Origin: Schizochytrium sp. TIO01
Lineage: Eukaryota > Sar > Bigyra > Thraustochytrida > Thraustochytriidae
DNA: 64,000 nucleotides
Direction: 5' to 3'
Assembly: GCA_004764695.1 (NCBI GenBank)
Contig: SMSO01000035.1
Span: 4,469,040 to 4,533,039, forward strand
Shown here: positions 19,631 to 32,398 of the stretch, piece after piece
How positions within the stretch are numbered: position 1 is the first letter of the stretch
Layout of the letters: every line of letters starts with the position of its first letter
Notes under the pieces: model-generated
The model's database searches: none
What the model was told of the DNA's origin: nothing
What the model saw: only the letters and a program-made list of their open reading frames with translations
Program-made: the position numbers and the translations under genes

Positions 19631-22490
19631 TCAGCCATTATTTGAAGAGCGCCAGCGTGAGAACGAGCGGCGGAGATTTGCAGATTCAGAAACTCTGGCA
19701 AGCGTTCTTGAAAAATGTCGTTGCCGCCCTGAAGTGTTTCGTGGAGACTGAGGTGTACTTGGCGCTGAAGTTGCATACTCGGAGCTTGCGAATCTCCCTC
19801 GACCTGTTGATGGCGACATACTGCGAGAAGGAAGATTGCGCCACGATGAACTTAAAATACTAGTTGAGGTTGCATCAGCAAACATGTCGCGCATTTCATG
19901 CTTCAAGTCGTGAAGCGCTGCCTCCATCGATGAGGCTTGACTTTGACCTAAAAGTTGGTCACTTAGGTCAATACACCTTTGTTCAAGAACTTCAATCCTC
20001 TTGTTTGCGGTGTCAAGGGAATTCTCATAGAACGATTTTTCTGCTCGACCGAGCTCACGAGTAGCGTGCAACTCAGCTTGGAGACGCGCAATCTCTGTCA
20101 AGTGCTCGGTTTGCTCTCTACGTGGAATTCGCTGAGTTCGTTCAAGTTCCAGCAAAGCTTGGAATTCGTCACGCTCGCAAATGGTGGCATTATGTGATTG
20201 TCGTAACACAGCAACTTCAGTACAGAGTAAATCTATTTTTTGCCGGAGCTTTTGGGTTTCAGATGAATAGAATTCTATGAGCTCTTTGTCCTTTTCAGCT
20301 GCAGCTGCGGCAGACGCTAGTGTCTGACCCCAAACAATACGCTCCGATGGACTAACTGGCGAGCTCACTCCCTCATCATGATGCTTCTTATGTGAACGAT
20401 GCCGATGATGTCCATGCCCACTCTTGCAGTTATATTCTACTCCACTTGAGTGTCTTCTCCTTCGTGATTTTGGTGAAGTTGGCTCCTGCACTGGTGTTGA
20501 CATAGGCGTCGGGTTCAATTCCACTACCAATGTTGTCTCGTTATTTGGTTCTTTGATAACCTTATTCATATCCTTTGGTGAAACAATCTGGGCAGGGTTT
20601 TTTTCTAATTTAAGCCCTGGGTCGTTACCTCCTTCCTTGCTTTCCTCATCATCACCCTTCTCAAATACACGCTGTGATTTGTTGTTATGAAGGAACTCAC
20701 TACTTTTGACCCGAGATAGATCAGGCTGTGAAGGCCCTGCTTTGACTTCGTCCCGGACCTCAGTTGCAGACGACAAAATTGCAGAAGTGCAAGCCCCAAG
20801 ATTTTTACTGATCTTCATTTCAGATGAAATAGAAGCATTACGCATGTTTGTGGAATCTACATCTGAACGAGACTTGTAATGCTCACTTTGCTCGCTATGC
20901 TCTTGAGATTGACATACACCTGGATCAACTACTTCTTGATCATCATCATTTTTAAGGTAAAACTTGGTTTCGCTATGGTCGTTGCTACTTTCCTTGAGAA
21001 CTCTTAAGCTTGTCTGCGTAAAAGTAGAGCTTAGCATCACAGGTTTTATTCTTGGTCCTCTATGTTTTCCGATTTCTTGATCCTCATGAGTAACGCACTC
21101 ATTGACAGTCATGCCTTGACTAGTTTGCGACGAGGAGTCAACCGTACAATCCTCAATAGTGGGGCAACATTGTACCGATATAGCAAGTGACGTGTTATCT
21201 TCCCAAATAGGCCTGTCGGCAAGTTGAACGTCGCGCGAAGACAGAAATGCAACAACGTTAGTTGGTTGGGCGTGTTCCTCTTGAGGAATGAGTTCTTTTG
21301 TAAGCATCGTAGAAAACACTTCTGCCTGACAGACTGGTACAGCACTTGAAATAATCTTTGGCTCTCTTTGATCCCGCTGCAGTCCAGTTTTATGTTCGGG
21401 GCTTTTCTTCGTGGGGAAAAGATGGTCTCATGTCTTTTTGTATCGGTTTGTTGTCTTTGGATATGTCCAATGCCTCTAGAATACTTACATCTTCTACATT
21501 AGGTTCCATACAGCTCTGGGAGTAGCTCGACTTATGTGAGCCTTGCAAGCTACTAGAGGCTTCTTTTAAAACCACCCTAGAGCGACAATCTTGCCTTTGC
21601 CTAGTTTGACAGACCTGCAGTCCTTCATCTATAGTTGAGTACTTCATGTTGTCTTGTTTCTTTGGCTCAAACTCAGCTGTTGTGCAGCTTAGCTCTGAAA
21701 CGTCGACTTCATCTAACTCTGATAGTTTATGTTTTTGCAAAAAACTCAGAGCTGGAACGTGGTGCGAGGTATTTGAAAGCTCCTTTGAGGAGAATGTTTT
21801 AGAACCCTGGTCATTCATATGGTATTGTGTCATTGCACTTAAACAGATAGCATTTGATGGTCTGCTGCCAGTATTTGAGGTAGATATCAAGAATGTACTG
21901 CGGTCTTCCTCACTTTGGTCGTCACCAACTGATACTGCATCTATAATTAAAGCAGGCTCGGATTGAAAACGAAGGAACTTATTTGGGTGAGAACTCAGCC
22001 GAGTGTGATGGTCCAATGGCACATTCACGAGAGTTAGGTGCGACTGCAAAATATCCTTGACTTGCAGAGATGGAACATATTTTTCAACAAGATCAGTGGG
22101 TTCGTGATATTGAAAAGTCTCCTTCACAGAAGAGGAATTGAGGTCTTCAGTGTCAAGGCATTCATCAACAGTATACGAAATATCTGTCTCATCAGCTACT
22201 GACACTGTCGTACTTGTTTCTCCACTGCTTGTCAAACCTGACATTATCATTTCGAGGACTGAAGAGGCTCGATCAGCAATCGAGTCCATCCGAGGTGCAA
22301 CACATTCGTCCATGGTCCGTAGTGTTTGTTTCATGCGACCAGGACCATTCGACCATGAACTTCTGCGCTCCACCTCAATATGGTCCAAAGAAAGTTGTTC
22401 TGCAAGAATTGCAATCTCTTTCTCAGTATAACCTGCTTCAGCACTTTGCTCCTCAGTGTCTTTACGAAGTGAGGGAAGGTTGACTTCCAT
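19631..22490 (-). CDS. Coiled-coil, Ser-rich hypothetical protein, two exons
   Basis: Not a recognised family. Exon 1 is 22490-21489 (334 codons from ATG at 22490) and exon 2 is 21325-19631. The intron has a perfect gtaagt donor after a GAT codon and a ctgtcag acceptor; both junctions are phase 0, and joining yields one 898-residue protein. Without splicing, exon 1 stops at 21390. The first 600 residues are Ser/Thr/Glu-rich and probably disordered, with recurring T-x-[DN]-E-C-type pieces (RTMDECVAP, YTVDECLDT, MTVNECVTH). A His-rich basic patch (GHGHHRHRSHKKHH) follows. A coiled coil runs through EKDKELIEFYSSETQKLRQK to about 60 residues before the end. The tail is basic and Ser/Arg/Pro-rich (SRSMSPSTGRGRF), like many microtubule- or kinase-regulated scaffolds. 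A scaffold or cytoskeletal role is only a guess. Confidence 0.75.
21326..21488 (-). other. Spliceosomal intron, 163 nt
   Basis: The minus strand reads GAT then gtaagtattc at the 5' end and ccagtctgtcag then GCA at the 3' end. Both sides are phase 0. It restores one frame between two ORFs that otherwise end and begin within this segment. This is the clearest intron in the window. Confidence 0.8.
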
Positions 22491-25043
22491 CTTCGCTCAC
22501 CCGGCTCCTGCTGGAGATTCGCGTTACTTGAAGAAAATAGCACGTACGGGCTGCTGACGAAGGCAGGAATTCCGCTATGCTAGAATGCCGCCTGTCCGCG
22601 CACATTGTGAACCTGTCTACTAGTACGAGTAATATAGCCTTGGCACCTAATCTCATTTTTCTTTTCCTTTTCTTTTTTTCTAAAGTAAAAGTTTGTGAGC
22701 ATAAATCCATCCTATATATTTCAACCCTACACTTTTACGTGACTTTAACCAAACTTGGGAAATATTTATTTTCACTTCGTTCGAAAAGAAGGCGAACAAC
22801 ATAGAACGTTATGAAGCTAACTTTAATACCGTGGTATTGCTGTATATGCTTTGACTTGAGCTTTTGTTTGTTTGTTTATTCGAATAAAAGGATAAATTGG
22901 AGTAGTGAGTATGGCTACCTGATATGTATAAGTTAGAATAAATACTTTTAGGAATGTATGTTTTTATGTTATAAAGCAAGCGTTTTTAATTAATTAAAAA
23001 TGAGAGAGGAAAGTAAGTACGACGCAGCACTTTCACTAGTCAACGATGCAATGAGATATTTGGTTTGGCTTGAGCTTTTAGCCAAACTAAGAGATCTTAA
23101 CCATTGCCTTAGACTGCCGAGAGTGAGGACGCAAATAAATCATGGTACTATAGTACAGTAAACCGTGAGTTTTTGTTGTCTTGCAATGCCAAATAACTAG
23201 GTTTAAATATATATGTAATACCTAGCACATAACGGATCTTTCGGATCTTCGATAAAACTACACGACAACGAAAAAAATATAGATAGACCTTACCTATATG
23301 TATGTTTTTAAAAAAATTTTATTACTTTTTTTTTTTAAATCAGCATATGAAAACACTCGACTCACTTACCTTGTTTTATAGCTTTTTTCTCTCCTTCAAG
23401 TGTATGATCAGTTATAATTATGTGAGATTGAAGACATTAGCTTGTCTATCTCTTGTAAGGGATTTACGCCCTCACGCATATTTGAGCAATGATGCCACCG
23501 AGTTTATCGGCATAAAACAATCTCTAATTAACTTTTTTTCGCATTTAACATATTTTACTAGTTTTTTAAAGTTACTTTACACAACTTACTGTGGACTTCT
23601 TCGTACATTTTGATAGACGACTGCATATTCTAAAAGCAACAATACTTCCTTTCCTTACAAAAACATCGAGCAAGTTTCCTTTCGACGCGAAGGAAGCTGT
23701 CGGAGTTCATGTGGGCAGAACGGACCTCATTAAAACCCTGCAGGACTGTACAGAAGTGTTTTGTTGTTTTAATTTTTAAACTTTGTCCGCTAAATCATTG
23801 AGCATCACTAAAGCCTGAAGACCTTGATCTATCAAGAAAGTCCAGGATTAAAAAAATAATAATTAAATGTACTCCTAAGACAAGTGGACTAGAAATGTCA
23901 CCTCCGAGAACGGTCAGCCAGCTGCCCGTAGTATGCAGAACGAAAGCGCATCAACCGAATAAATTTTCTCAGTTATTGTAAAATGCTGTTCGTAAGGTCC
24001 ACTTTAATCGCAAGCTATTGTCAAGGCTACAATAATGTACTGAAGCTACCTTTGACGTGACTAAACTCGCAATTCTTGACAAGCCGATATTACTGTTCTG
24101 ATATCCAATATTGAGCTAAACAGCTAAACTCATATATGAATTAAAAGTATGTCGATTAATTCGACTCCTCGCCTTTATTAGATTGAATATGCATCTTGTG
24201 CCATGGCAAAAGCCAAAATGAATGTTTGATTTTCACCTGCTATACATTTTAATTTTTTTTAAACCAAGATATGTACCAGCGTATTGCATTTTACATCCTT
24301 TGCGAAAACTTATAAACTTTTGAAATGAAATGGTTAATTAATTAGAATTAAGACAATACCTCTCAGTATTACTGGTGTGGATGAAGTCATTAATGTATCC
24401 TTATTTTAAATCAAAAAATATTATAGTTGGATGATCGTCATGACTTAATCTCTTTGCATCGGTTGAAATATTCCGAGATTTCTACATGATAAATGACATT
24501 ATACATAGATATAATTTTGAAAGGTGCACTAAGATGCACGTGCTTACCTATGTCCACACACCACCAGTTAAAGGTTCTAACCCTTTCAATATTTTTATTT
24601 TTATAGTGCAGAGAGAGCTAGGGTATACAAGCCTATAAGCATTAAGTTATACTGGTTCTTTCTGCAATGGAAAAGTATTGCGGTTCAAAGACTTTGAAAT
24701 ATGATTTAGTGCCAATTATAATTGCAAAGGATTCAACCTTGCTCGTTGCACGTTGCAACCTGGATAAACGAAACACATCATCAATTGTACAATCTACATT
24801 TTAAGTTTTATAATAGATAAACAGTTTTTCTATTGCAAATCTTAAAATGGAAGGAGAGTGGCAAAACATTGCCTCCATCACCTTGTTTTCCTTTGCATTG
24901 CTAGATTCGTCGCCATTAAAAAAGAGGGGGCAAGGCAGACAAAGTATAAGGCAAGGAAAGCAACAATAGTGGTTACGGAGCACAGGACATAGCTCATGAG
25001 TTCTTGACTTGACACAAAGAAAACCCTTAGTCTTTTAACATGG
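22491..25043. other. AT-rich gene-free spacer
   Basis: About 2.5 kb with only short, low-complexity frames. Poly-T and poly-A runs are common (for example 23310-23340). No domain, RNA gene or transposon terminus was recognised. Confidence 0.55.
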
Positions 25044-26009
25044 TTAAAAACCTGTACTCCCAACTGTATAGGTTTGAGTTTCAGTAGCGTGTCTGAGCCA
25101 TTGTAGAGCAAACGTTGCTTGTGGAGTTAATAATATGCCATCGTAAGAGCTTGGGCTAGCAGAATGTTCGTTAATAACGTCGTTGAGTTTGCAAAAAATG
25201 ATGTCCGTGCTCTCCTCTGCTTCCTCTCCCCCTTGTAGATACAACTCCAGTATCTGCGATTTCGTCAAAGTACTCTCGATAACAAACAGACAGCTCGGCT
25301 TGTCGTGTGACTGACCAGGCTGGCGAACGAGTGCAAATAGGCGAGGTTCAGTCAAATCAACAAGAGGGATATTAACTTCGGCACATACTTCGTCCGATAT
25401 TGAAAAGAAGAGCTCGTTAGTCAAATCTTGAGACGAGTTTGCTTGAATCAAGCGGTCTGGCTCAGGGTGTCCACCAGGGAGGTCAAGAAAACCTTGGTAT
25501 TCACCAGTTGATAGACTACGGCGGATAAGAATAATCTCTGGGTTTTGGCGCGCTTCAGAATGAGACACCAATACAACAGCACCAACCCCAAGTGAATCTG
25601 CCAAGAAACCACGAGGATTATTGAAGACCTGCTCACCAAGGCTACATATCTCAGAAAACCTGTTATCATCTGAAATACAGTTTGTGCCAAGGTAAGTTTT
25701 GTAGTCTGTTAATCCCAGCTCAAGTCGCACCTTGCTGTACTGAGGCGTTTGCTCCTCCTCAACATTTAGCGAGAGCAATCTAAATTTGCTTTTATTGAAG
25801 AGCTTAGGGTTTTGCCGAGTTCTTGATTTCCACACGGCATCGATAATGCTATGTACCCTAGTCCAAGCTGCTTTCGTTTCGCCTTCTCCAGAGCAGGCCT
25901 CTTGAATATTCTCAGAGTTCAAGTTTCCTGTTTCATTCAGAACACATATCACTTGCTTCCGCCCCAGAGGAGTGGGCACGGAGAAATCTACGTTTGACTG
26001 TGATATCAT
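25044..26009 (-). CDS. NUDT22-like Nudix hydrolase (UDP-sugar pyrophosphatase family)
   Basis: Human NUDT22 cleaves UDP-glucose and UDP-galactose to UMP and sugar-1-phosphate. This 321-residue product follows NUDT22 along its length. A helical N-terminal part with WKSRTRQNPKLFNKSKFRL and LGLTDYKTYLGTN leads into the Nudix fold at DSLGVGAVVLVS. The Nudix box is FLDLPGGHPEPDR, then a gap, then NELFFSISDEVCAEVNIPL, carrying the family's non-canonical long spacing in place of GX5EX7REUXEEXGU. YLQGGEEAEESTDI near the C-terminus also matches. The frame opens at 26033 with TTG; the first ATG at 26009 (MISQSNVDF) matches the expected N-terminal length. The homology is inferred from remembered family features. 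Enzyme activity is inference, since the two Glu of NELF and SDEV would have to bind metal. Confidence 0.85.
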   Translation of the reverse strand: MISQSNVDFSVPTPLGRKQVICVLNETGNLNSENIQEACSGEGETKAAWTRVHSIIDAVWKSRTRQNPKLFNKSKFRLLSLNVEEEQTPQYSKVRLELGLTDYKTYLGTNCISDDNRFSEICSLGEQVFNNPRGFLADSLGVGAVVLVSHSEARQNPEIILIRRSLSTGEYQGFLDLPGGHPEPDRLIQANSSQDLTNELFFSISDEVCAEVNIPLVDLTEPRLFALVRQPGQSHDKPSCLFVIESTLTKSQILELYLQGGEEAEESTDIIFCKLNDVINEHSASPSSYDGILLTPQATFALQWLRHATETQTYTVGSTGF

Positions 26010-27400
26010 CTCAGGTCGAAAAGAAGAGAGCAACTTGGGCCTTGCGACTGGCTGGAGTCAGAAGTTGTCTAGCAAGATCTCCGTGCTCTGTGATGTAACG
26101 GAGGATACGGAGGATAAACTCTGTTCTAACAACCCCCGCTTAGCTTCTGAGCTCGTGGATTGTAAATAACTCCGTTAATCCTTCACTCCACAGGCAACTT
26201 AAGTACCTAGCTAGGTAATGCAGCTGGGTTCTGATTTGCCAGAGTTCAACATCTTTGACGCCTTGAGCTTTCTTTCCCCCCTTAAGTAGTTTTACCTAGG
26301 TAAACCTGCCTCAATGTGAGTTTTTTAAAATAACATTTTTAAATTTGAATCTTCTTAGTCTTTTTTAGTTGGGTTAAAAACCATGTTGAGACTCCTTCTG
26401 AGGCAGCTTTGCCTCTTCACGCTGTCGATCTTTCTTTACAGATATGTAGGCACTTCGAGCTACTGTTGAGCAAGCGACCTTTCCCAATTTCGGGTTTGCA
26501 AAAATACGGAGTAAAATAATCTGCTCATTGCTTTGTTTTCGAGGACTTAGCTCAGGAAGCACTGGCATCTGTCAGCTTCCACGAACAAACATGATGGAAA
26601 GGCGATATTAATCGATTGAGGGATTTAATAAGCATTTAAGCAAAAAAAGTATGTGAAGTATTGCAATCCCCAAGTGGCAGTTTGCAATCTTGTATGGGAT
26701 GATCTATGTCGGTCTTGGTAAACCCTGACAAAGGATGCCGAAGATGCCCTTGATCTTCCGAAGTGCTCAAATAGAAACTTTCGCGATAGATTTTCAATTC
26801 TCTACCAATCTAAGGGCGCAATAGTAGATGCGAAGGGCAGGATGCATCAAGTTTTACAAGAGGAAAACATGACACCAAGCTTCTGATGCGAAGAGACTCG
26901 ATCAAGGACCAACGAGCTGGATATATAATGACATCTGCAAAGGCTTTCTATCTCCAAATCACAAGAGTTAAAGGGCAATTTTCGTTACTTGGTTCTCATC
27001 AAAATCTATATATGGTTCATATCTTCCTAAGAAATCGGAGCTCTGTAAGCTTGACGGTCACTAGGCAGCGCGTCTTTGATGCTGTAAACGATCTTTGGGA
27101 ATATATTGATATCTATATTGCAGTTCCAGGTGGAACACACAACTCAGATTGTCTCCGTTCTAGCATAAATACCTCAACAAGATACATGTAAAAAGACCAA
27201 ATTAGGACAGTGCTGAAAATGCCATCAACGTCTCAGGAATAAAGGCTCCAAAGGATCTTGTCATGATTACTCAACACCTTGCAAAGGGGTGTGCTTAAAT
27301 AGTCGTGATGAGCTAGGTTGAGATATCAAAATTTCATGCAGAACATCGTTAGAATGGGTAAGGGACTCAGATCTCGAAATGTGTTTCCAATTAAATAAAT
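26010..27400. other. Intergenic region with weak coding-like remnants
   Basis: Contains TAGGTA-type words at about 26205-26215 and 26290-26305. A 64-codon lysine-rich frame (26374-26568, minus) and a 101-codon frame (26886-27191, plus) are present. The latter has VPGGTHNSDCLRSS, loosely like the PG.xHD motif of some DDE transposases. Neither is convincing as a gene. Confidence 0.35.
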
Positions 27401-28860
27401 AATAATTTCAAGAAAATAAAGAGAAAGAGAGAGAATCAATCAGGGAATGAGACACCATTTCCTTTCGCGTATTATTAGTATCTATTGTATTCAAGGAAAG
27501 ATACAGGTCGTATTACAATTTTAGACGCCTGTCTTAGTTGTTGCTTGCTTCCAAACCCAGCCAAAAATAAAAGTACTGGCCGACCTTTATAGGGCACAGG
27601 ATGAGAGAGTCAGTCCTCTTGACGCGCGAAGAGGTGACTTAGTGAAGACAGGGTCCAGGAGAAGACAAAAAATATAGCTGATTAGATTTTGTTGCTTCCA
27701 ATAATGAAAAGCTTTTAAGATTATATATAATATTTATATATCAAATTGCTACTTTTCGCGTGAGTCATGAATCAGATACATCATGTAGGCATGCGATCTA
27801 TCTATCCTTTTTAAAATCTGGTCTTCAAGGACTTTATCGTTTTCAAAGTGAAATAATTCAGCATTCAAGTTGTTTTGTATGTTTTCACACTTCAATCAAT
27901 CAATCAGTCATCTACTAAAATAACGTTTCCCCATCTACTTCCATTTTCAAGAGTATTAAATTTAAATATATTAATTAATTAATTATCTTTCGTTGCATCA
28001 GATGTCCAATAATATAATTATTAATTTAATTAATTCCTTTCCAATCAAACAAACTGCAAGTTAGTTTTCCCCATAAGTTTGATTGAGGCAATTTACGTCT
28101 TGGGTGAACCTATTCGATAACTAGTAATTGTCATGAGTTTGTCTGTAGAATAAATAATAAACATAGAAAGAATAAACATAGAACGTCTTTGCTAGCGAGT
28201 AACGTTTGTTATAGAACTTTTGAGAAATAAGATGATAAGATAAGTCTTCCTTGTTTTTCAGAAGAAAAAAAAACTACGAACATTCTACTCTATTCGGTTT
28301 ATGCATGCATGCATATTTCATATGTTCATGATTAAGTTATTTATTTGACTGACACGTAGATGCTCTTTCTGAATACTTTCCAAACAATGTTTATGAGAGA
28401 GACTGACCTCAATGCTATTTTTCTTTTTCATATCAAAATTACTTTCTATTTCGAGACCTTTTAACTTCAAATTAATTTTAATTTAACAAATTCTTCAAAT
28501 TTTGGAAAATTATATACAAAATTATTATTATATATACAAAAATATCAAAATATTTATAGATTAATAAAATATGTATATTTTTAGAAATATTTTGTTTAAT
28601 TTAGATATATAACTAATTTTTGCACACTAATTATCATTGAGAACAAATAAATATAAAAAATTAGATGTATAGGAATATGCATGCATGCTATACTGGAGCA
28701 ATAACACACAGCTCTCAAAAAGTTTATGAAAGGAGAAATTGTAGAGCTTATAAATAATAGATGGGCTAAGGAATAATATATGTTGACTATCGAGTAAGCT
28801 ACAAAACCTTGCTATTAGTACTACTGTAGAGGCCACTGCTTAAGTTCTGACATTTGGCAG
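27400..28860. other. Extremely AT-rich island
   Basis: About 1.4 kb of very low GC, with runs such as attaattaattaatta (27965-28035) and long A/T stretches at 28480-28620. No coding frame was seen. Confidence 0.7.
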
Positions 28861-31800
28861 CTGATTCTTCATAATAGTCTTCAATTCAAGTAGACAGATG
28901 CTGCGAAACGATCGGAAAATCACTCTCTTGTAGAAATTTACCGTTGATGGTATGTGTAGAATGCAATGCCGTTAATTCCTCAATTGGGTTGCTCGGTTTA
29001 GCTTGTTCACATTAAATGTTTTTTCAGTTGATTTTTTTTGGTTCATCGAGCACAAGCACTTCGAGATAAATTAAATTATGTAGTTCTTATTATTTAGTAT
29101 CAGCTTCTTTTAACAGCTTGTAAAGTAAGTTTCTTGGTTTTTACGTTCTGTTTGTTTGTGAGTGCAAAGATAAAGAGGACTAGCCCATAATAATCTTTAT
29201 AGGTATTCCAGTGGAACTTGAGTCAAAGAGATATTACATATTGAGTTCGACTTTTAGTTTTTTTTTAAGTATCTTCACTTTTTGTGAGCCCCCATGTCCC
29301 ATCTCATGCGTCTTTCTCTCGCTGATGTTCTGAAGCTTTTTTACAAAGACTCAAGACTCACCTTTCTCTATTCAACTCAAGCTTGCTTTCTATTCTATTC
29401 CTCTAAATGCCCGCGTTGTTGCATGGACCCTATCTGATGACAAGGGGGTTATTGCTTGCACTACTGCAACACAACTGATATGGTACTGGGAAGTCCTTAG
29501 TGGAGAGAAACAAGTACCAGCAGACTGGAAATGGTGATTTATTGAGCCAACTTTCGAAATAATCCTAGATGTAAATATGAATGTTTTCTGTCAAATTTCC
29601 CATCTCGTTTTCTACACGGTATGTACTTTAAAAACCTCCCCGCACCATTTTGTTGTCTCGAAATTCCGCCTTTATTCTATTATCAAACATCTCTAAGTCA
29701 TAATAACCACAACCATTAATCCGCTTGACTTGACAGTGCAATTAATCTTTTCTTAGATAGTTGGTATTGTGTGAAATTACAAAAATATTAAGACAAGCTT
29801 CGAAAGGCGTTAGCGCATTATATTGCGACTATAAAGCACAGAAGTTAGTAGAAGACACTCTTGCGTAAGTCACCTTTATTGTTTAAGTGTTTGCATATAA
29901 ACCTAATTAATTTCTTGGACCACCGTACATGGCTCATTTAATAATACCTCACACATTAGTTAAAGTCGTGAGGCCTCACGAATCTAATTTAAAGGCCAGC
30001 ACATTAATAAATTTTCGCCTCCTTCATAGCTGTTCTGCCTGTGTTTGTAATAAATAACATTGTATTCTCTATTCCACCTTATACTATCAAGTTTTGACTT
30101 CTAATACGATTGAAAATAACCATTTAATATCTTTTCTAGTATTTACTTGCCTTTGCCCATGGTTGTTTCAAATTAGTGCATAAGAGAAAGCATCAGCTGA
30201 CCCTGATGACTTGAGCGAATCTCGGAAACCATGTTTCTTTCTACTTGGAAATGAAATTTACTGTTGTACATTGGATACCATCACTCCCCTTCTCAATATG
30301 GAACCCAAGTTCAAAATTATTATTCCCTTGATTTCTTCCAAACAGAAAAAAAGAAGTTATTCTAATCTTTCGTTCAAAAGAAACGATAAGAACACATCTG
30401 TCATGCTTTTGGGTGTGAATAGTGTATTTATGTATTTCCAAAGTTTGAAACTATACTTTTAAGTTCTCCCTGCAATTTACTTTTGTCCTCATATTTACGA
30501 GCTCACTGATAAAGCTTTGAACCAACAATTGTCTAGAGTTATATCCAATAATGTATCCCATGCAGCATTAATGAATCTTACACAAAGCTCCCTTATTAAC
30601 CAACCCTTGGGGCTCGAAAATATGGGTTTCTAAATTATACAATTCTTCAGATGCCCAAACAAATAATGAAAAGCAAAGCAAGGAACATCATGCTGCACTC
30701 AATAATAATATCATTATTATTTTGAAAAGCCAACGACAAAAATATAAAAAATATAAACTTTGTGCTCATCGGTCAGTGTGAGAGGTTTGACTATAGTCGA
30801 ATCTACACCGGTATGCACTCCATCTCGTATTAGTTAAGTGATGTCAGAATGTGGTACTTCGTACTTAAATAGCTGTATCGATTTTCAATCAAAGCAATTC
30901 AGGGACAATATATTAATAAGCTTCTTGGAGCAAGCACTATTGTAGCTCTACAAGAATCATGGCTTGCACAAAACCAGAACTGGACAATCAGATGTGGGTT
31001 GTGAATCCAATGCAATCAGGGAGCTGGAAGTTTACATACACATAAGCATGGTGAAGTGGTATAATAGCTGAGTTGAGATGACTTCTTTAATTTGTATCCA
31101 GTTCAGAGCAAGTCTGTCTTAGTCTCATAACGATAATTTGAATCGGTATGCTTCCAACGACAGCAGATGGCTATCTCTAAACGCCAAAATGTATTAAGCC
31201 TTCTTCAACTCAACTTTCTTCTGTCTCTTGCCGTTATCCTCAAAGTGAACCTCTAATCTGGATGCAAATAGCCGTTCACGTACAGGCACAGCATATCTGC
31301 CATCTTACTTTCATTGGACGACTCCACATTGACAGAAATCATGAACGTAAATCCTCAAACAATCATTGTCCTAGCAACAGCCTTATATGCGGATTTCCTT
31401 GCTAAAACTGAAAACGGGTTTTATTTTGTTACCTCAATTGAAACGTAGACATACACTACTCGAGCCCGTGCAGGAATGTAATTAGGCAACTAGATGAGGG
31501 AATGCGAGGCCAAAGATTACAAGAATTGAGCGTGCATATACATACTCAAAAGAAAATTGCAGTGAAAAATGAATGAATGATTGAAGAGGTGATTGAACCT
31601 AATTTCTCAAGTTGTATGAGGTACTAAATCAAGTATACCTTCGTCTACCATGAATAAGCCCATTTCCAAGGACAACAGATCTCTGAATTTATGAGGCCAA
31701 AGTTTACAAAGACTTTCGAGCCCTCTTCTATCTTTCTCCAAGGTTTCTTTTAATTTGTGTCTCTATCCTGCTAGATTTTTATTTTTTTTGCTAACCAGAG

Positions 31801-32398
31801 TTATATTTATCTCAGCATCAATCTATATTGGCTATGTCAGCAACCACCATGTTGTGAATACTACTTATACACAGGGATAGAAATACAATCAAAGACCTTC
31901 ATGAGCATGCTATACCTCGCATACCGCTCTGAGCCTATGTTATACGCAAACAGCAATGCTGTTTTGCATATCGTTTTATCGAAGTAAAAGAAACGGTCTT
32001 CATTAGTAATACCTGAGAAAGGTACAGGGAAGGTTGATAGAAAGTAAATAAAAAATGCGTGATAGAACGCATACTGTTCTGTTGGCAAAATATGCTTGAT
32101 CGTGTTATTACTCCATCATGAGCACATTTGAGCTATTCAGTAATGCCTTTGAAAGGATGAAAAAACAGAGGGAGAAGACTCAAGAGAGTGACAATATGGA
32201 TACATAAAATCATTGCTTAAAAACATAACACAAATACCAAGCGCTGGTAGTTGCGCTGATATTCACAAAGTAGATAGATACCTGCTGCTATCCCTTTCCC
32301 ACTACTCATTAAAAAAAAAAAATGTGTTTCGCGTTGCAAAAGGGAGAGATAAGAGTTTTCAACCTGCGCAATGAGTTTAACTTGTGTGCGTTTAAGTC
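28861..32398. other. Gene desert with possible LINE relics
   Basis: About 3.5 kb without an intact gene. Around 30884-31010 one frame reads IVALQESWL, the wording of the apurinic-endonuclease domain of non-LTR retrotransposons. Around 29416-29540 a frame ending in GEKQVPADWKW resembles the start of LINE reverse transcriptases. Both are short and interrupted by stops; treat them as tentative fossils. Confidence 0.35.

Noticed and set aside
21390-21430. Frameshift between the two halves of the coiled-coil gene
   Set aside because: A perfect gtaagt donor and an in-phase acceptor explain the break better as an intron.
26374-26568. 64-codon lysine-rich minus-strand frame
   Set aside because: Starts with ATG but has no similarity, no context and ordinary chance length.
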